From: Seriola aureovittata
Taxonomy: Eukaryota > Chordata > Actinopteri > Carangiformes > Carangidae
DNA length: 64,000 nucleotides
Assembly (NCBI RefSeq): GCF_021018895.1
Contig: NC_079364.1
Coordinates: 32,339,701-32,403,700, forward strand
Reading direction: 5' to 3'
The notes below the pieces were generated by a model, which made no database searches, was not told where the DNA came from, and saw only the letters and a list, made by a program, of their open reading frames with translations. Positions 47,088-58,455 of this stretch are shown here, one piece after another. Made by a program: the position numbers and the translations under genes. The first letter of the stretch is position 1, and the number at the start of each line of letters is the position of its first letter.

Positions 47088-49435
47088 CTATCCCACCACT
47101 ACCGTGTCGTCATCTGGGAACTCGTAGTAAGGGACCTCCAGATTAAGGGGGGCGGGACCCTTCCTGATGCGGCCCGAGGCGTCATAGTGCGAGCCGTGGC
47201 AGGGGCAGTAGTAACCACCGTAGTCTCCAGCGTTGGCGATCGGCACACAGCCCAGATGTGTGCACACCCCCAGGACGATGACCCAGGTGGGGTTGAGGAC
47301 CCGGTCCTTGTCGTGCTGAGGGTCTCGCAGCTCTCCGATGTTGACGGCGGCTTCTGCGGCAATCTCCTTCTCTGTACGGTGGCGGACGAACAGCGGCTTG
47401 CCTCTCCACTTGAAGGTCATGTTCTTGCCTTCTGGGATGTCGCCCAGCTTGATTTCGATCTTGGACAGAGCCAGGACATCAGCAGAGGCGCTCATGGAGG
47501 AAACAAACTGATTCACCACTGTCTTGGCGGCGTAGATGCCCACCACGGTTGTGGCCCCGGTGACCAGGTAGGAGAAGGTTCTTCTGCCTTCGCTGCTGTC
47601 CTGGGACGACTTGTTGGGGTCAAGCACCTCTGTACGCCTGTAGTCAGAGAAGTCTGGTATCCTGACATCTGTATGGGCAAATCTGACTCCTGCACAGCCT
47701 GCAGACCAGAAGAAGAGGGTTAGATCAGTCATCCGTTGGAGTCAACACTAACAGCCTACGTGACTCGGCTGTACTGTGGAGAGTCTGAGCAACTTGTATC
47801 TCTGAAGCCTGAACTTCACTGTGATTGTACAGAAGTGTCTGTTTTTGTTTTATGATGCGTTTCATTTGTTAATGACTTTGTAGAAAAAGTAAGTAAAAGT
47901 ACATTTTCATGTTTGTGTGCGTTTGTGATGGCAGCTCATAAACACTATATTAACCAGCAGTGAGAAAATAATTGATGTGAATGACAGCAGCTGCACTAAT
48001 GAGTGGTCAGGAGGAGAGTGGGTTGACCACTAATCAGAAGGTTCGATTCCCGGCTCCTCCAGTCCACATGTCAAAGTGTCACTGGCCAAGAAACTTAACC
48101 CCAAATAGCCCCTGATGTATCATCAGTGTGTGAATGTGTGTGTATGGTAGACAAATGCTACATGTGTATGGAAAGCGCTGCATGAATGTGTGTGTGAATG
48201 TGACTAGTAGTGTCAAGCATTTTGAGTGGTTATCAAGACTTGGAAAGCTCGATATAAAAGTCCATTTACCATTTGTTATATAAGTTCAGTTACAAAACAT
48301 CTGATAACATCTGAATGAGCTACAAATGTGTATTTAGACTGTAAAGCCTGGAAATGTCTTTAAAATAACCTTGAGTTTAAAGTGAACACTGAAACTGCAC
48401 GAGTGAGCTGGAGCAAAGTCGAATGTGGTATACACTCACCATGAAGCGAATTATTGTGTAAATTTCATCAGATTACACAAAAAAACTTTTAGTCAACATA
48501 GTTTTCAGTGTTTACCCTGCACACTGATGTTCAAGCTAAACAATGATTCTGCTTTTCCTTTGTATCTTAAGTTGGTGACATTACAGTGAATGGTAGTGAG
48601 CTGTCTGAGCAGCAGTAGAACTACACTGTGGATGTGGAGCCGGAGAGGCTCAACCCCAGCTCCCTCTGCATAAACACTTAAGTATTACAGGAACGGCAGA
48701 ATTGGGGACACTGGACCTGAACTTTGTAAGAAACTCATGTTGCTATAGTTGTTAGTAAACACAAATTAAATATCATGAATTGCGATCACAGATGAAAAAC
48801 ACATGACCTGACAGCTGTTCGCAGATCAATGTCTGGTACAGATTCTGGCCTTCACTCTCCTAGTATCATAGGTTTGAGACTTGGCTGATGAGCTGGTCTG
48901 TGCTGAGTACAGTGGACCACAGTGGACCGGTGTTAGAAAAAAGACGAGTTCTGATGTACAGTTTCTGATAAGGTCACAGGGTGACACCGACACGCCGGCT
49001 GGTGAGTGACTGGAGGCAGTCTGTCTCCGGGCTGACATAATGTCGACCTGAGGAGTAGGCCGGCCCTTAGCCACCCAGGCTAAAAGCTGGGCTGGCTCAG
49101 GACAAGTAGAGTGCTGGACCGGACCCAGGTCCAAGACGCCGGGTTTCAGTGCACATTATAATTACGTAAAGGTGATTTTGACGGCTAAGCCAAGGCTAAC
49201 GCTAGCAGCCGGCGACACACTCACCGTTGATGCTAACCGTTACCGCAGGCCCCGTCTTCGGGCTTTGACCGCTCAACGACTCGCGGCACAGGAACTGTTT
49301 CTTTGGGTCCAACAGGATCTTCTCTCCCTTAACCACGACCCCGGGTATCAGAGCCTTCAGGGGCCCGGCGACTGCGAAGGCAGTGGCCTGCAGGTAGGGG
49401 GAAAAAGCCCCTGATCGAGCGGCTAGGGACATCAT
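47088..49435 (-). CDS. uqcrfs1: Cytochrome b-c1 complex Rieske iron-sulfur subunit
   Basis: Two coding exons: 49435-49225 (211 nt) and 47698-47088 (611 nt, ends in TAG), joined in phase 1 through a Gly codon (donor GTGAGT, acceptor CTGCAG). The product is 273 residues, against 274 in human. The protein is the Rieske 2Fe-2S subunit of mitochondrial complex III, passing electrons from ubiquinol to cytochrome c1. Visible parts: a basic mitochondrial presequence ([20 protein letters not shown]); the conserved RESLSG; the membrane helix at about 112-136 ([18 protein letters not shown]); the hinge [12 protein letters not shown]; and the head with CTHLGC (Cys216, His218, Cys221) and CPCHGS (Cys235, Cys237, His238). 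Cys216, His218, Cys235 and His238 bind the cluster; Cys221 and Cys237 form the disulfide. All are intact. The first of two adjacent Met codons is taken as the start. Confidence 0.97.
47985..48275 (+). mobile_element. tRNA-derived SINE in uqcrfs1 intron 1
   Basis: A B-box GGTTCGATTCC lies at 48040-48050 in a tRNA-like head. The body carries AAACTTAACCCCAAATAGCC and the 3' end reads TTTGAGTGGT, then ATATAAAAGTCCATTTACC. This layout is that of fish SINEs with a conserved, LINE-related 3' end. It is inserted opposite to the direction of uqcrfs1. Confidence 0.7.
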
Positions 49436-49560
49436 GTCTGCGTTAGCTGCTGCTGCTACGACGACCTTGTGTGTCTGGACCGCTCATTACGCAATGACGT
49501 AACTCACGAATGCGCACGTGACGCAATGACGTACTATTCGCGACGAGGAAATAACGTTTT
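49436..49560 (-). promoter_or_regulatory. uqcrfs1 promoter with paired CRE-like sites
   Basis: A CpG-rich stretch lies directly upstream of the ATG. ACGCAATGACGTA occurs twice (49489-49501 and 49521-49533), each with a TGACGT CRE/ATF core. Between them is TGCGCACGTG, joining an NRF-1-like GCGCA and a CACGTG E-box (49515-49520). CREs, NRF-1 sites and E-boxes are usual in respiratory-chain gene promoters. No TATA box is visible. Function is inferred from motifs only. Confidence 0.55.
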
Positions 49561-49582
49561 CAAAAAAAAATAATTATATCAC

Positions 49583-49679
49583 ATTATATTATATTATATT
49601 ATATTATATTATATTATATTATATTATATTATATTATATTATATTATATTATATTATATTATATTATATTATATTATAT
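49583..49679. repeat. (ATATT)n array next to the uqcrfs1 promoter
   Basis: About 19 near-perfect ATATT units, starting about 150 bp upstream of the uqcrfs1 ATG. Confidence 0.95.
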
Positions 49680-51589
49680 GAATGGAGTGTCTTCACCCAA
49701 CTTGTTGTTCTTGTCCAGTGTATTCATATTAACATTTCTGTTCATTTTTCATTACCTAAGATGTGCAGTTTGATTTTCACGATTCAGAAGGAAAAGCTGT
49801 CATATCTGAAATCTTTTTATCGTTTCATATTCACATAATTACATTTAATAACAGCAACCTTTATTTAAAATGTCATTGAAGAAGTGCAACAAACTATTCA
49901 GCTGTGTAAGGCCTCACAGACTCAGTATGTGTGAACTGTGTAAGTGTTTGACCTGCTGAACCTTTCTGTTTATTTGTTTTTTTCTTTTTCTTTTCTGTTT
50001 TAGGTACCATATGACCCTTGACATACTGTATGTTACTGCACAGCTTTTCAGTAGGTAAAACAACAGTCTAAACAACAGCACATGGGTTTTTTTTCCTCAA
50101 TACTTTTTCTCTGTTGCATATTTAGTAATTTTTTATTCCTTGATGATTATAATTTAAGATTCCAGTCATTTCATGAACAGTGTCCATCCTGGTCATTAAT
50201 CTGTAAACAGCATAATTACATTATTTGGCACAACAGAGACATATAAAAAAAGTCTCCATCTACACAAACCTCCTTCAGCTTTGGTTATACTGATTTTATC
50301 ATTTATAAAGATTAATTTATAAAGCGATTAACCTTCACCTCTACCTAAATATGACATCCATTAGTAAAAATTCAACAGAAACTAACATGAATAATTTCAA
50401 AAATCACATTGAAATGATTTCCTCTTTAATTTATTGATTGATTTATTCATTGTTCTAATGTCTGATTGTTTTTCACTTAAGGTTTTTACACATTTAATTA
50501 CAGTAAGGTGACAGATTAAAGGACAAACCAACATGAAGTGAAGTCTCAGGCAGGTGTTGTTCCTCCAGAACAGTATCACTGCTCCAGGTCTCTGAATACC
50601 ACTGGAGGATGAACTATTCTTCATAAACATAGTCGCTCACGTGGTATTTAGATGATGGTGGTGGAGAGCGCTGTCTAACACGTCACCCACACATCTCTCA
50701 TTGTTCAACTGGATTGATATCTGGAGACTGTGAAGGTCACAGCATAGGATTCATATTATCTTCATCCTCATCAGACTATCAGTGACCCCTGTGACCTGTG
50801 GATGGAGACATTGCATCGTATGTATTATAAGACCAGTGGCCAGTAGCGGTATTACAATGAAGAAAAAAAAAAAAGGCCTTTTCCCCATAGACCACCACTG
50901 TAAAAGAGACGCCTGAAAAACTGTTGACAAGTCACCTCCTGCTGTAAACACACTCAGTTACTCAGTTATTACTTTATTTTAAGCCATGGGATTTTAATCC
51001 TTGTAAAACTTTTCCACAGCCCTGAAAATTGTTTTCTTGATGGCGTCACTGCGTACGAACACTCTACATGTGGTCGCGTTGTGTCTTGGGAACGAGGATT
51101 GTTGCTGGGTTAAAGCAAGCACTGTACAGAGGTGCAAAAATTAAAGGGAAAGGTGAAGCTCCTTTTTCAAGATCAAGATGTTTTCATTTTGTGGTTTTGC
51201 ATCACGTCTATTGGTTACTTATTGGCCTTTGTTCTTTTAACTGTCAAAATATTAGTGTGTGATGAAGACATTTATTAGGCATTCCGGTGGACACATGTTG
51301 AGTCATCCTCATAAGATTTTTGTTTGATTGTTTAAATTTTTATATTAAGCCCATAAATAGATCAGGGAATAGTTATTTGTGTCAGGATCACATGTATGTT
51401 TTTGTTACACTTTTCTACTTCTCATTAAAAATGCCCTAAAGGCAGTACAACCTAAATATTCTCGCTCTGTTATGACCTATTGTGGAGAATCAGATGTGAT
51501 TTCAGGCTCTAAGGCTTCGGATGATGACTCCTTAATTAAAAATCAACAGGAATTAACCATAGTGTTGTGCACTATATAATAATAATGAA
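49680..51589. other. Intergenic, nothing supported
   Basis: AT-rich sequence with no recognisable exon or transposon protein. Short open frames only. Confidence 0.4.
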
Positions 51590-52000
51590 GTGAGAACTTA
51601 TTTACATGTGATGTGGGACTGCCCTGATGTGAGGCATTTTTGGTCTGGAGTGACACGTGTCATCAGATGTAACTGGAACTTTTGTTCCTAACTCACCAGA
51701 TGTTTTATTTCTAAATGATGAATCAGCAATTAATGTAATAAAATCACAGAGAAGACTTTTACTTCTGGGTCTGATGGCCGCCAAAAAGATGTTGGTTATA
51801 AGGTGGAAATCTCCCCATAAACTTCAGATCTGGATTATCTCTTTATTAAACATTCTTTCTCTGGAGCTCTCTATAACCCGATCCAATGTTGCAAATAGAA
51901 ACACAATTGATACAAAGTTAAAGGACATGACCTCTAGTACTGGAGGGGTGAATAAAAAACCCTTGTCAGGCAGCTGATGAATGCCATGATCTACATAGAT
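51590..52000 (+). mobile_element. L1-type LINE ORF2 C-terminal fragment
   Basis: The frames give ELIYMWDC-like sequence, then PDVLFLNDESAINVIKSQRR, LLLLGLMAAKKMLVIRWKSP and WIISLLNILSLELSI. The L-L-L-x-G-L-x-A-A-K-K segment followed by the W-x-S-P and leucine-rich helix is the C-terminal end of fish L1/Tx1 ORF2. The copy is 5'-truncated and frameshifted. Confidence 0.65.
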
Positions 52001-54255
52001 AAATAAGAGCAGCATGTTTGTATTTACGTTAAAAGAATCTATGTATAATATTACAGATGTATGCAAGAGCTGGTGTTTCATTTTGCTGTTGTTTTTTTTA
52101 TCCAATCTCCAGTACTGGGGGCAAAATAATAAGGATTTGACCACAAAAAAACACTGTAGTGTTTAATATTATCTCACTTTCACAACATTTATCTTCATTT
52201 TTGGTTGATACAAACAGCAACATAACTAACAAGTCATGGTTTCAAACCCAGTTGCGTCATGTGTAAACATGTGTGTTCATACTGAATCATGATGTACAGA
52301 CAAAGCTGGAAATCTGTGTATGCACCAAAATATTCAGATGTGTGAAAGTTTGCACACGCAGGACTCCACGCACATCTTCTTTACACATCCCAATTAATGT
52401 GAAATTGAGCACACATGTAGGAGCGCCACACTCCACCCTCTCTCTGCCCTAAAATGAATATGCTATTGAGTCTGAAGTGCCCACACCTGCACAATAACTG
52501 CACACATAGCTTTAAGCACACCTGAAGACCTTTCTGTTTTGCAAACATTTCAGTTTATTAGTCATTTCTTTCAATAGACTCAAGTTTTACACGAATCCCA
52601 GAATCAGTACAGCTTCAGCTAATTACAATAACCCCTGGCTGCAGCGCGCGGAATGGGGCGGGGTCAGATGTAGGCAGGGCTGGACATCTGATGGGCGCGG
52701 TGTATGAATATCCGAATGACATAAACTGCACCATCTGCTGGCCAACTGTGAGAAGTACAAATCTGTACTCAACCGAATGACTACTGTCCATTTAACGTAG
52801 ATATATTGTTTGTCCCCATGTCACATACATATTTTTTATATTCAGTATTATAGTGTATTTAAGTTAATTATTTAATATTATTTGTTTTAAATCTTATTAA
52901 TTTTTTATTATTAATTTTTATCAGTAATTTTTCCAGATTACATATCACACACGCCATCCTCCTCTTCAGAGCGGAGAAGAACCCTCTCTGCCAATGTATC
53001 CTCATTCTGGAAGACACCAGAGAAAAGGCATTACCACTGCATGGTAAAGCAATTGCACTTGCATCATGCCACATTGTCTCCTGCTTGATGTAAGAGGAGG
53101 AGCCTTGAGAAGGATGCCTTGGAGATTTTCAGTAGTTTGTGAAAGCTGCCGAACAGTTGAGGTATGTGTTTGAACTTCAGATCACATGTAGCAGCAATGA
53201 ACTCTGAAAGAAATAATTAAAGTTACAGTGAGTAATAGAAACACATGCTTTAACTGTGACATTAATGCTGTAAACTACTGCTGTATAAAGACACTCACCG
53301 TGGCATCCAGGTGTTTCTATTGTCCATCCCATTTTTATCAGTGAAAGTAGGCTAAATAACAGAAACACCTCTTTATAATGCAATACAGCTCCAAACACTA
53401 CATTATTTAAAATTATCATACAGTTGAATCAACAGCTGTCTAAAACAATTTTAATAAAAGCTGGACATTCATGGACACAGATAAATAGGGGTATCATGTA
53501 CCCAAAGGTACGTTTTGCAGAAAAGTACCCTGTAAGGTGCTGAGATGGTCCTTAGGGTGACACCTGTGGAGCTTTGTTTAATCTTAAAGATACAAAATCA
53601 TTGCTGACAGCAAAGGGTAATAATTGTGCTTTTAACAAGATGAAGGTTCAGGCAGATGATGCTGCAAATCAGTGATTACAAAATCTTGATTTAAATAGAG
53701 AGTTGTGTTTGTTGTAATACAAGTGGAATAATATTATCAGCTTCATTAACAACATAGCTGGCTGTGAGTTCAGCTAGTCTTTACATTGTTATGATGGTTT
53801 TAATAATGTTGTAGGGTCATTATCATCTTACAGAGTCAGGGTTAAAACACTGAATGAATTGAATACAGTATGTGAGTCATGAATTTGTATTTTGTAAGTG
53901 TACTTTTACTGAACTTTGCTCCTGTTTTGTTTGTGAAACCAAAATGAAATTTCTCTTGGTTGCACTCAGTGATTAGAGAATGGCTCCTCAGTCTTATGCT
54001 TCAGCTTAATGTTGAAAAGCTGCTTTTTCTCATGTGCTGGAACAAATCAGTTCTATCAGAACAATACATTGAAATGAATTGAAAATGAATTAGTTTACAT
54101 ATAAAATGTTGATTTTGTTAAAGATGTAAACTAATTGTACTAATTTTAAATAGATTATGCTCAGTAACTGTAAATGATTTGTCTCTGAATTTAGGCGGAT
54201 GTTTTTGTCTCATGAAGGTACAAAATGACGTGTTGCTCCAACTGTTCCTCATGAG
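52001..54255. other. Intergenic, nothing supported
   Basis: A GC-rich spot at 52640-52700 (GGGGCGGGGTCAG) stands out in otherwise AT-rich DNA. A minus-strand frame at 52868-53074 is not recognised. Confidence 0.35.
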
Positions 54256-54467
54256 GTAACAATTCTGAGGTCACCTGAGTGACTCACCTGGTGAGGCGCA
54301 TACCACCTGGGTTTAGTCCTGACTGCAGTGGCCATTGGTTCGAGTCCGACCTACATCCCTTTGCTTCATGTCATTACCTCTCTCTCTCCCTGACTTTCCT
54401 GTCCATCTCTCACTGCACCTTTCAAAATAAAGCCAAAAATGCCAAAAAAAATATTGTAACAATTCTG
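54256..54467 (+). mobile_element. tRNA-derived SINE with a perfect 12-bp target duplication
   Basis: GTAACAATTCTG occurs at 54256-54267 and again at 54456-54467, flanking a 188-bp element. The element has a tRNA-like head with B-box GGTTCGAGTCC (54337-54347), a CTCTCTCTCCCTGACTTTCC body, and an A-rich end (AATAAAGCCAAAAATGCC then A8). This matches a common fish SINE layout. Confidence 0.85.
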
Positions 54468-54699
54468 TGCCTTTCCAGTGGGTATATTTTGGCACCAGGA
54501 TGTCGTAGGTAAATTTTTGTCACTAGGGGAACAGAAATGTTCTTTTAGAGGTACAGACAAGAAGGTACAAAAGGTACAGCAGGTACCCTGCTAGGGTACA
54601 GCTGGAGGAACGAAGCATTTTTACCTTTTTAGGTCCATTGCTGTACTTTCATTGCTGTGTGAAGGAGGATCAGTTTTATTGTTTGTTTCTAATAATCTG

Positions 54700-55848
54700 A
54701 CAACTGTATATTAGTCTCATGCCTCTCCTTGGCACTAGGTCATGTTTCTATTTTTTTCTCACTTTTTCAGTTCTGTTTCCTGTTTTATTTTGGTGTTTAA
54801 CTATCCTCTCATTTCAGATCCACTTCCTGCACTTCCATTTTCCCTGCTTCCCTTGTGTATTTAGTCCCCGTGCTCCCTGCTCCCTTTGCCAGTTTGTCTT
54901 TGCCTGTTGTTGCGAGTGTTCCAGCCTATATCCTCTAGTTTTTGGCTCCTAGTGTTATTCAACCCTTTTCTGAACTTTACTCTGCCTCAGCCTTGCCCTT
55001 TTTGATCTGGTTGCCTTGTCTGACTGACTCTCGTGTACCGAACCTGTTTTGTATTAAAGGACCTGATTTTTGGAAACCCGACTGTGTTTGAGTTGTGTGT
55101 CTGGGTGTTTTCCTGGCGTGTCTGAAAACCTGATAGTACGAACTGGCCGCACCATGGACCCAGCCGACTCAGCTACACTAGAAGCCGCTCTCTGCTCTCA
55201 AGGCGTGCTTCTCAATCAGCATGAGGTTCAGCTGAGCTCAATCTGTCTTGGCCTCCAGGAAATCAATTCTCGTCATGAGGGACTTCAGACCACGCTAACT
55301 AACCAAGTGAGTGTTCTTACTGAACAAATGCAGCAGCTCCTGGCTCGGCTCAGTCCACCAACTCCTGCCTGCTGCTTCCCAACCAGCCACAAATCCTCCT
55401 TCTCCATCCCCAGTGACTGTGTCCTACTCAGCTACTCTCCCACTGTCCCATCCAGGGCACTTTTCTGGAGATTTGAACAATTGCAGAGCCTTTTTGGTAC
55501 AGCATGGACTACACTTTCAGCTACAGAAAGCAGCTTTTCCTACTGAACACTCCAGAGTAGCCTACATCATCTCTCATCTCTCTGGACAAGCAGAGGCATG
55601 GGCTATAGCGGAGTGGGCACGTGATTCACCCATATGTCAGTCCCAGGAACTGTTCACCTCCTCGCTGTCCAAGGTTAAAGACCACTCTACTCCAGGTCCT
55701 GATGCCACCTGGGTTTTGATGGACTTGCTTCAAGGTAAACGCCAAGTGGCTGACTATGCCATTGAGTTTCACACCCTGTCTGCAGACTGTCCCTATAAAT
55801 CTCGTGCTCTCACTGATGTTGAGGTGATTTCCCCTGTGTTCTCTAAAG
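54700..55848 (+). mobile_element. Ty3/Gypsy element, 5' LTR and gag, frameshifted
   Basis: An LTR-like leader (about 54700-55130, with a TATTAAAGG-type signal near 55051) precedes a gag reading MDPADSATLEAALCSQGVLL from 55154. A second frame continues from about 55370 with FSGDLNNCRAFLVQHGLHFQ, then VAYIISHLSGQAEAWAIAEW and ADYAIEFHTL, which are fish Gypsy capsid motifs. The switch of frame near 55368-55378 inactivates it. The gag is cut at about 55848 by an L2 insertion. Confidence 0.75.
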
Positions 55849-57317
55849 ACAAGCTGGAAGGGATGGAGGTGGATCCCTGCTTCATGTCCTGGATTGTGGA
55901 TTACCTGACAAGATAACCACAGTACGTCAGGCTGGGTAACTGTGTCTCAGGGACAGTGATGAGCAGCACTGGGGCTTCACAGGGGACAGTTCTGGCTCTG
56001 TTCCTGTTCACCTTGTATACGCTGGACTTTAAATACAACTCTGAGTCCTGCCACATCCAGAAATACTCGGATGACACAGCTATTGTGGGGTGTATCAGGA
56101 ACGGGCAGGAAGAGAAGTACAGGGATCTGGCAATTGTCATGATCTGTGTCTGGTTGTGTTTATTTTTCTGTCTTGTGTCTATGTTGTCTCGTCGCTTCCT
56201 GTTTTATTTTGAGATTTTACTCCTCTCGTTTCAGGTAACTTGCCCTTCCTCCTGGTGTCTCCTGTTGGTCTGATTGTCTTCCCTGCCCTGATTGTTTCCA
56301 CCTGTTCCCCATTACCTTTTGTATATCTGTCTGCGTTTCCCTTTGTTCTGTGCCAGTTCGTCTTGTTCTTTCTCCATGAACCTCCCGGCCCCACGCTCCA
56401 AGTCTTTGTCAGTTCAGGTCGTGTATTTTGTTTTGTCTCTCTTTTAGTCTCAACTCTAGTGTTGTTACTTTGTGCTTAGTCATGTTATTTTGTTACTTTG
56501 TTGTTTCCTCACCAAGTGATTTTTTTTGTTCCCTGGCGTTTGCCGTTTTCTCCTCTCTGAGAGTTATTTTCTGTTGTACTTTGTCATAAATATCATTTAG
56601 TTGAACTTTCGTCTTTTGAGTCGTGCATTTGGGTCCTGTCCTAGTTCGAGTCTGACAACGATGGCCTTCAGTGAATGGAGCGACAAGAACTGCCTCCTTC
56701 TGAACACCTCCAAGACCAAGGAGATGGTCATGGACTTTCAAAGGTCTAGGCCCACCCTTCAGCCAGTCAACATTCAAAGGAAGGACATTGAGGTGGTGCA
56801 CACTTATAAATACCTAGGTGTGCACATGGACAGTAAACTGGGATGGTCCCTGAACACGGATGCCATCTACCTGAAGGGGCAGAGCCAGCTTTTTCCTCAG
56901 GAAGCTCAGGTCCTTTGACGTCTGCAGTGAAATGCTGCACACATGGAACACAAATAGACTGGAAAAGCTGGTAAAATAAGCTAGGTCTGTGCATTGCAGG
57001 AGTCTGGACTCACTCAGGACTGTTGTGAAGAGACGCATGCAATGTAAGATAGAGGCCATCTTGGACAATATAAACCATCCTCTCCACAACATTCTGGCAG
57101 GACAGAGAAGCGGCTACAGCTGCAGCAAACGTCTCATCTCACTGCGCTGCAGAACAGAGAGGTTCAGGAGATCCTTTGTTCCCACTGTCATCAGGCTGTA
57201 GAACACCTCAGCCAAAGGAAGTGGCCTAATTATTATTGTTTATTTATTATTAACTGTTTTAATATTATCAACAATGAGCTAATGGACACATGAATTTTCC
57301 CTAGGGGATAAATAAAG

Positions 57318-57345
<28 letters not shown>
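55849..57345 (+). mobile_element. L2-type LINE, 5'-truncated, interrupted by an LTR
   Basis: It encodes SWIVDYLTR, then SCHIQKYSDDTAIVGCI (catalytic YSDD retained), an interruption at 56135-56657, then FSEWSDKNCLLLNTSKTKEM and the RT end HPLHNILAGQR. There are stops, for example TAA after DYLTR. The 3' end is TAGGGGATAAATAAAG followed by (TATC)n at 57321-57344. It is the same family as 9614-10672. Confidence 0.8.
56135..56657 (+). mobile_element. Solo LTR inside the L2 reverse-transcriptase gene
   Basis: It begins TGTCATGATC and ends GAGTCTGACA (TGTCA...TGACA), 523 bp, with GTGCATTTGGGTCCTG near its end as in Gypsy LTRs. It interrupts the L2 between GGGATCTG and GCCTTCAGTG, which are continuous in the minus-strand L2 copy (10300-10345). 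The flanks GCAAT and ACGAT fit a diverged 5-bp duplication. Confidence 0.8.
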
Positions 57346-57349
<4 letters not shown>

Positions 57350-57781
57350 GCTTCAGTGTTTTTCCACTTACCCCGCCTCCGTCTCACCCCACCGGCCGGC
57401 CACACCTACTTCATCAGCACCTTCAGCTCCACTTTGGTCTCTCAGCTGCATCTCATCTCTCATAAAGCCAGTATATAGGCATCTCTGCCCCAGTAAACGC
57501 CTCAGCCTTCTGTCACCGACCAAGTGCTCTGCCTGTTCACTTCCTGGTTCCCGTCTGCCTGTCCTGTGGCTGTTTGGCGTTCTTCAGCTCCGACGTCGCA
57601 ACATGAGTACTTCCCTGCTGGTTTCCTGATCCTTCGTCTGGCTCTGATTACTTACCTGCCTGCCTGCTCCATCCTGGTCAATCTGCCCCGTTGACTGCTC
57701 ACCTGGTTCCGATTCTCCTGCTCCCTCGACAACGTCTCCAGCCTGCTCCCTAATGGTACCGTTGCTTTCATACAAACTCTT

Positions 57782-57812
<31 letters not shown>

Positions 57813-57945
57813 AGCTTCGCCAACCCACTTCATTCACCTGCTCTGCAGCCCGGTACCGCCAGCCCCGGCCTCCAGGTCCACCCTAAACCCCATGAGACTA
57901 CTTACCTGTGTTTAGACCTGAACTATATTGCTGCTCATCTATCTT
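57346..57945 (+). mobile_element. Probable LTR or leader of another retroelement
   Basis: C-rich sequence with TATATAGGC near 57472, CAGTAAACGCC near 57491 and repeated CTGCCTG motifs, the style of fish LTR or LINE 5' regions. A (GT)n run lies at 57786-57812. Exact limits are not clear. Confidence 0.4.
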
Positions 57946-58455
57946 TCTAGTAGATTCTGGGGCAGATGAAAGTTTCATGGACTGGAAGCTCACTAAGAGC
58001 CTCAAACTAACTGTTTCCGCTCCTTCAACCCTTAGAAGCCAGCGCTTTTGATGGGAGGTTGCTGTATAGGGTCACCCACCACACCTAGCTCCTTCAGGTT
58101 ATCACAGCAAATGGACACACCGAACAGCTAAGTTTTTACCTTCATCACTGCACCCATTCATTTTGGATTTCTCTTGGTTATCTCTGCACAACCTCCAAGT
58201 TAATTGGTCCACCGGCGTAATAATGGGCTTGGGGGAGGGGTGCCTTAAGAACTTTTTCCCCGCTCATTGACCCCTAGAGTCCCAACATCCTTCTGCTCAG
58301 TCCAAACCAGTTAGTCCTCAGTCTCAGTGTCTTCTACACTCAGAGCACAGGACTCATCAGTGTTATCATGACTTCAAGGAAGTGTTTAACAAGTCCTGCG
58401 CCACCTCACTTCCCCCTCATAGGGAGTATGACTTTGCCATTGACCTTGTGTGTCT
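57946..58455 (+). mobile_element. Ty3/Gypsy protease to RT-start fragment
   Basis: The translation includes LVDSGADESFMDWKLTKSLK, where D-S-G is the aspartic protease active-site motif. It continues with short matches at the end of the protease domain and then [20 protein letters not shown] and EYDFAIDL, the N-terminal RT region of fish Gypsy Pol. Frameshifts separate these, and the polymerase core is missing. Confidence 0.75.

Noticed and set aside
47187..47723. A 178-codon plus-strand open frame
   Set aside because: It is the antisense shadow of uqcrfs1 exon 2, a usual effect of GC-rich coding sequence.
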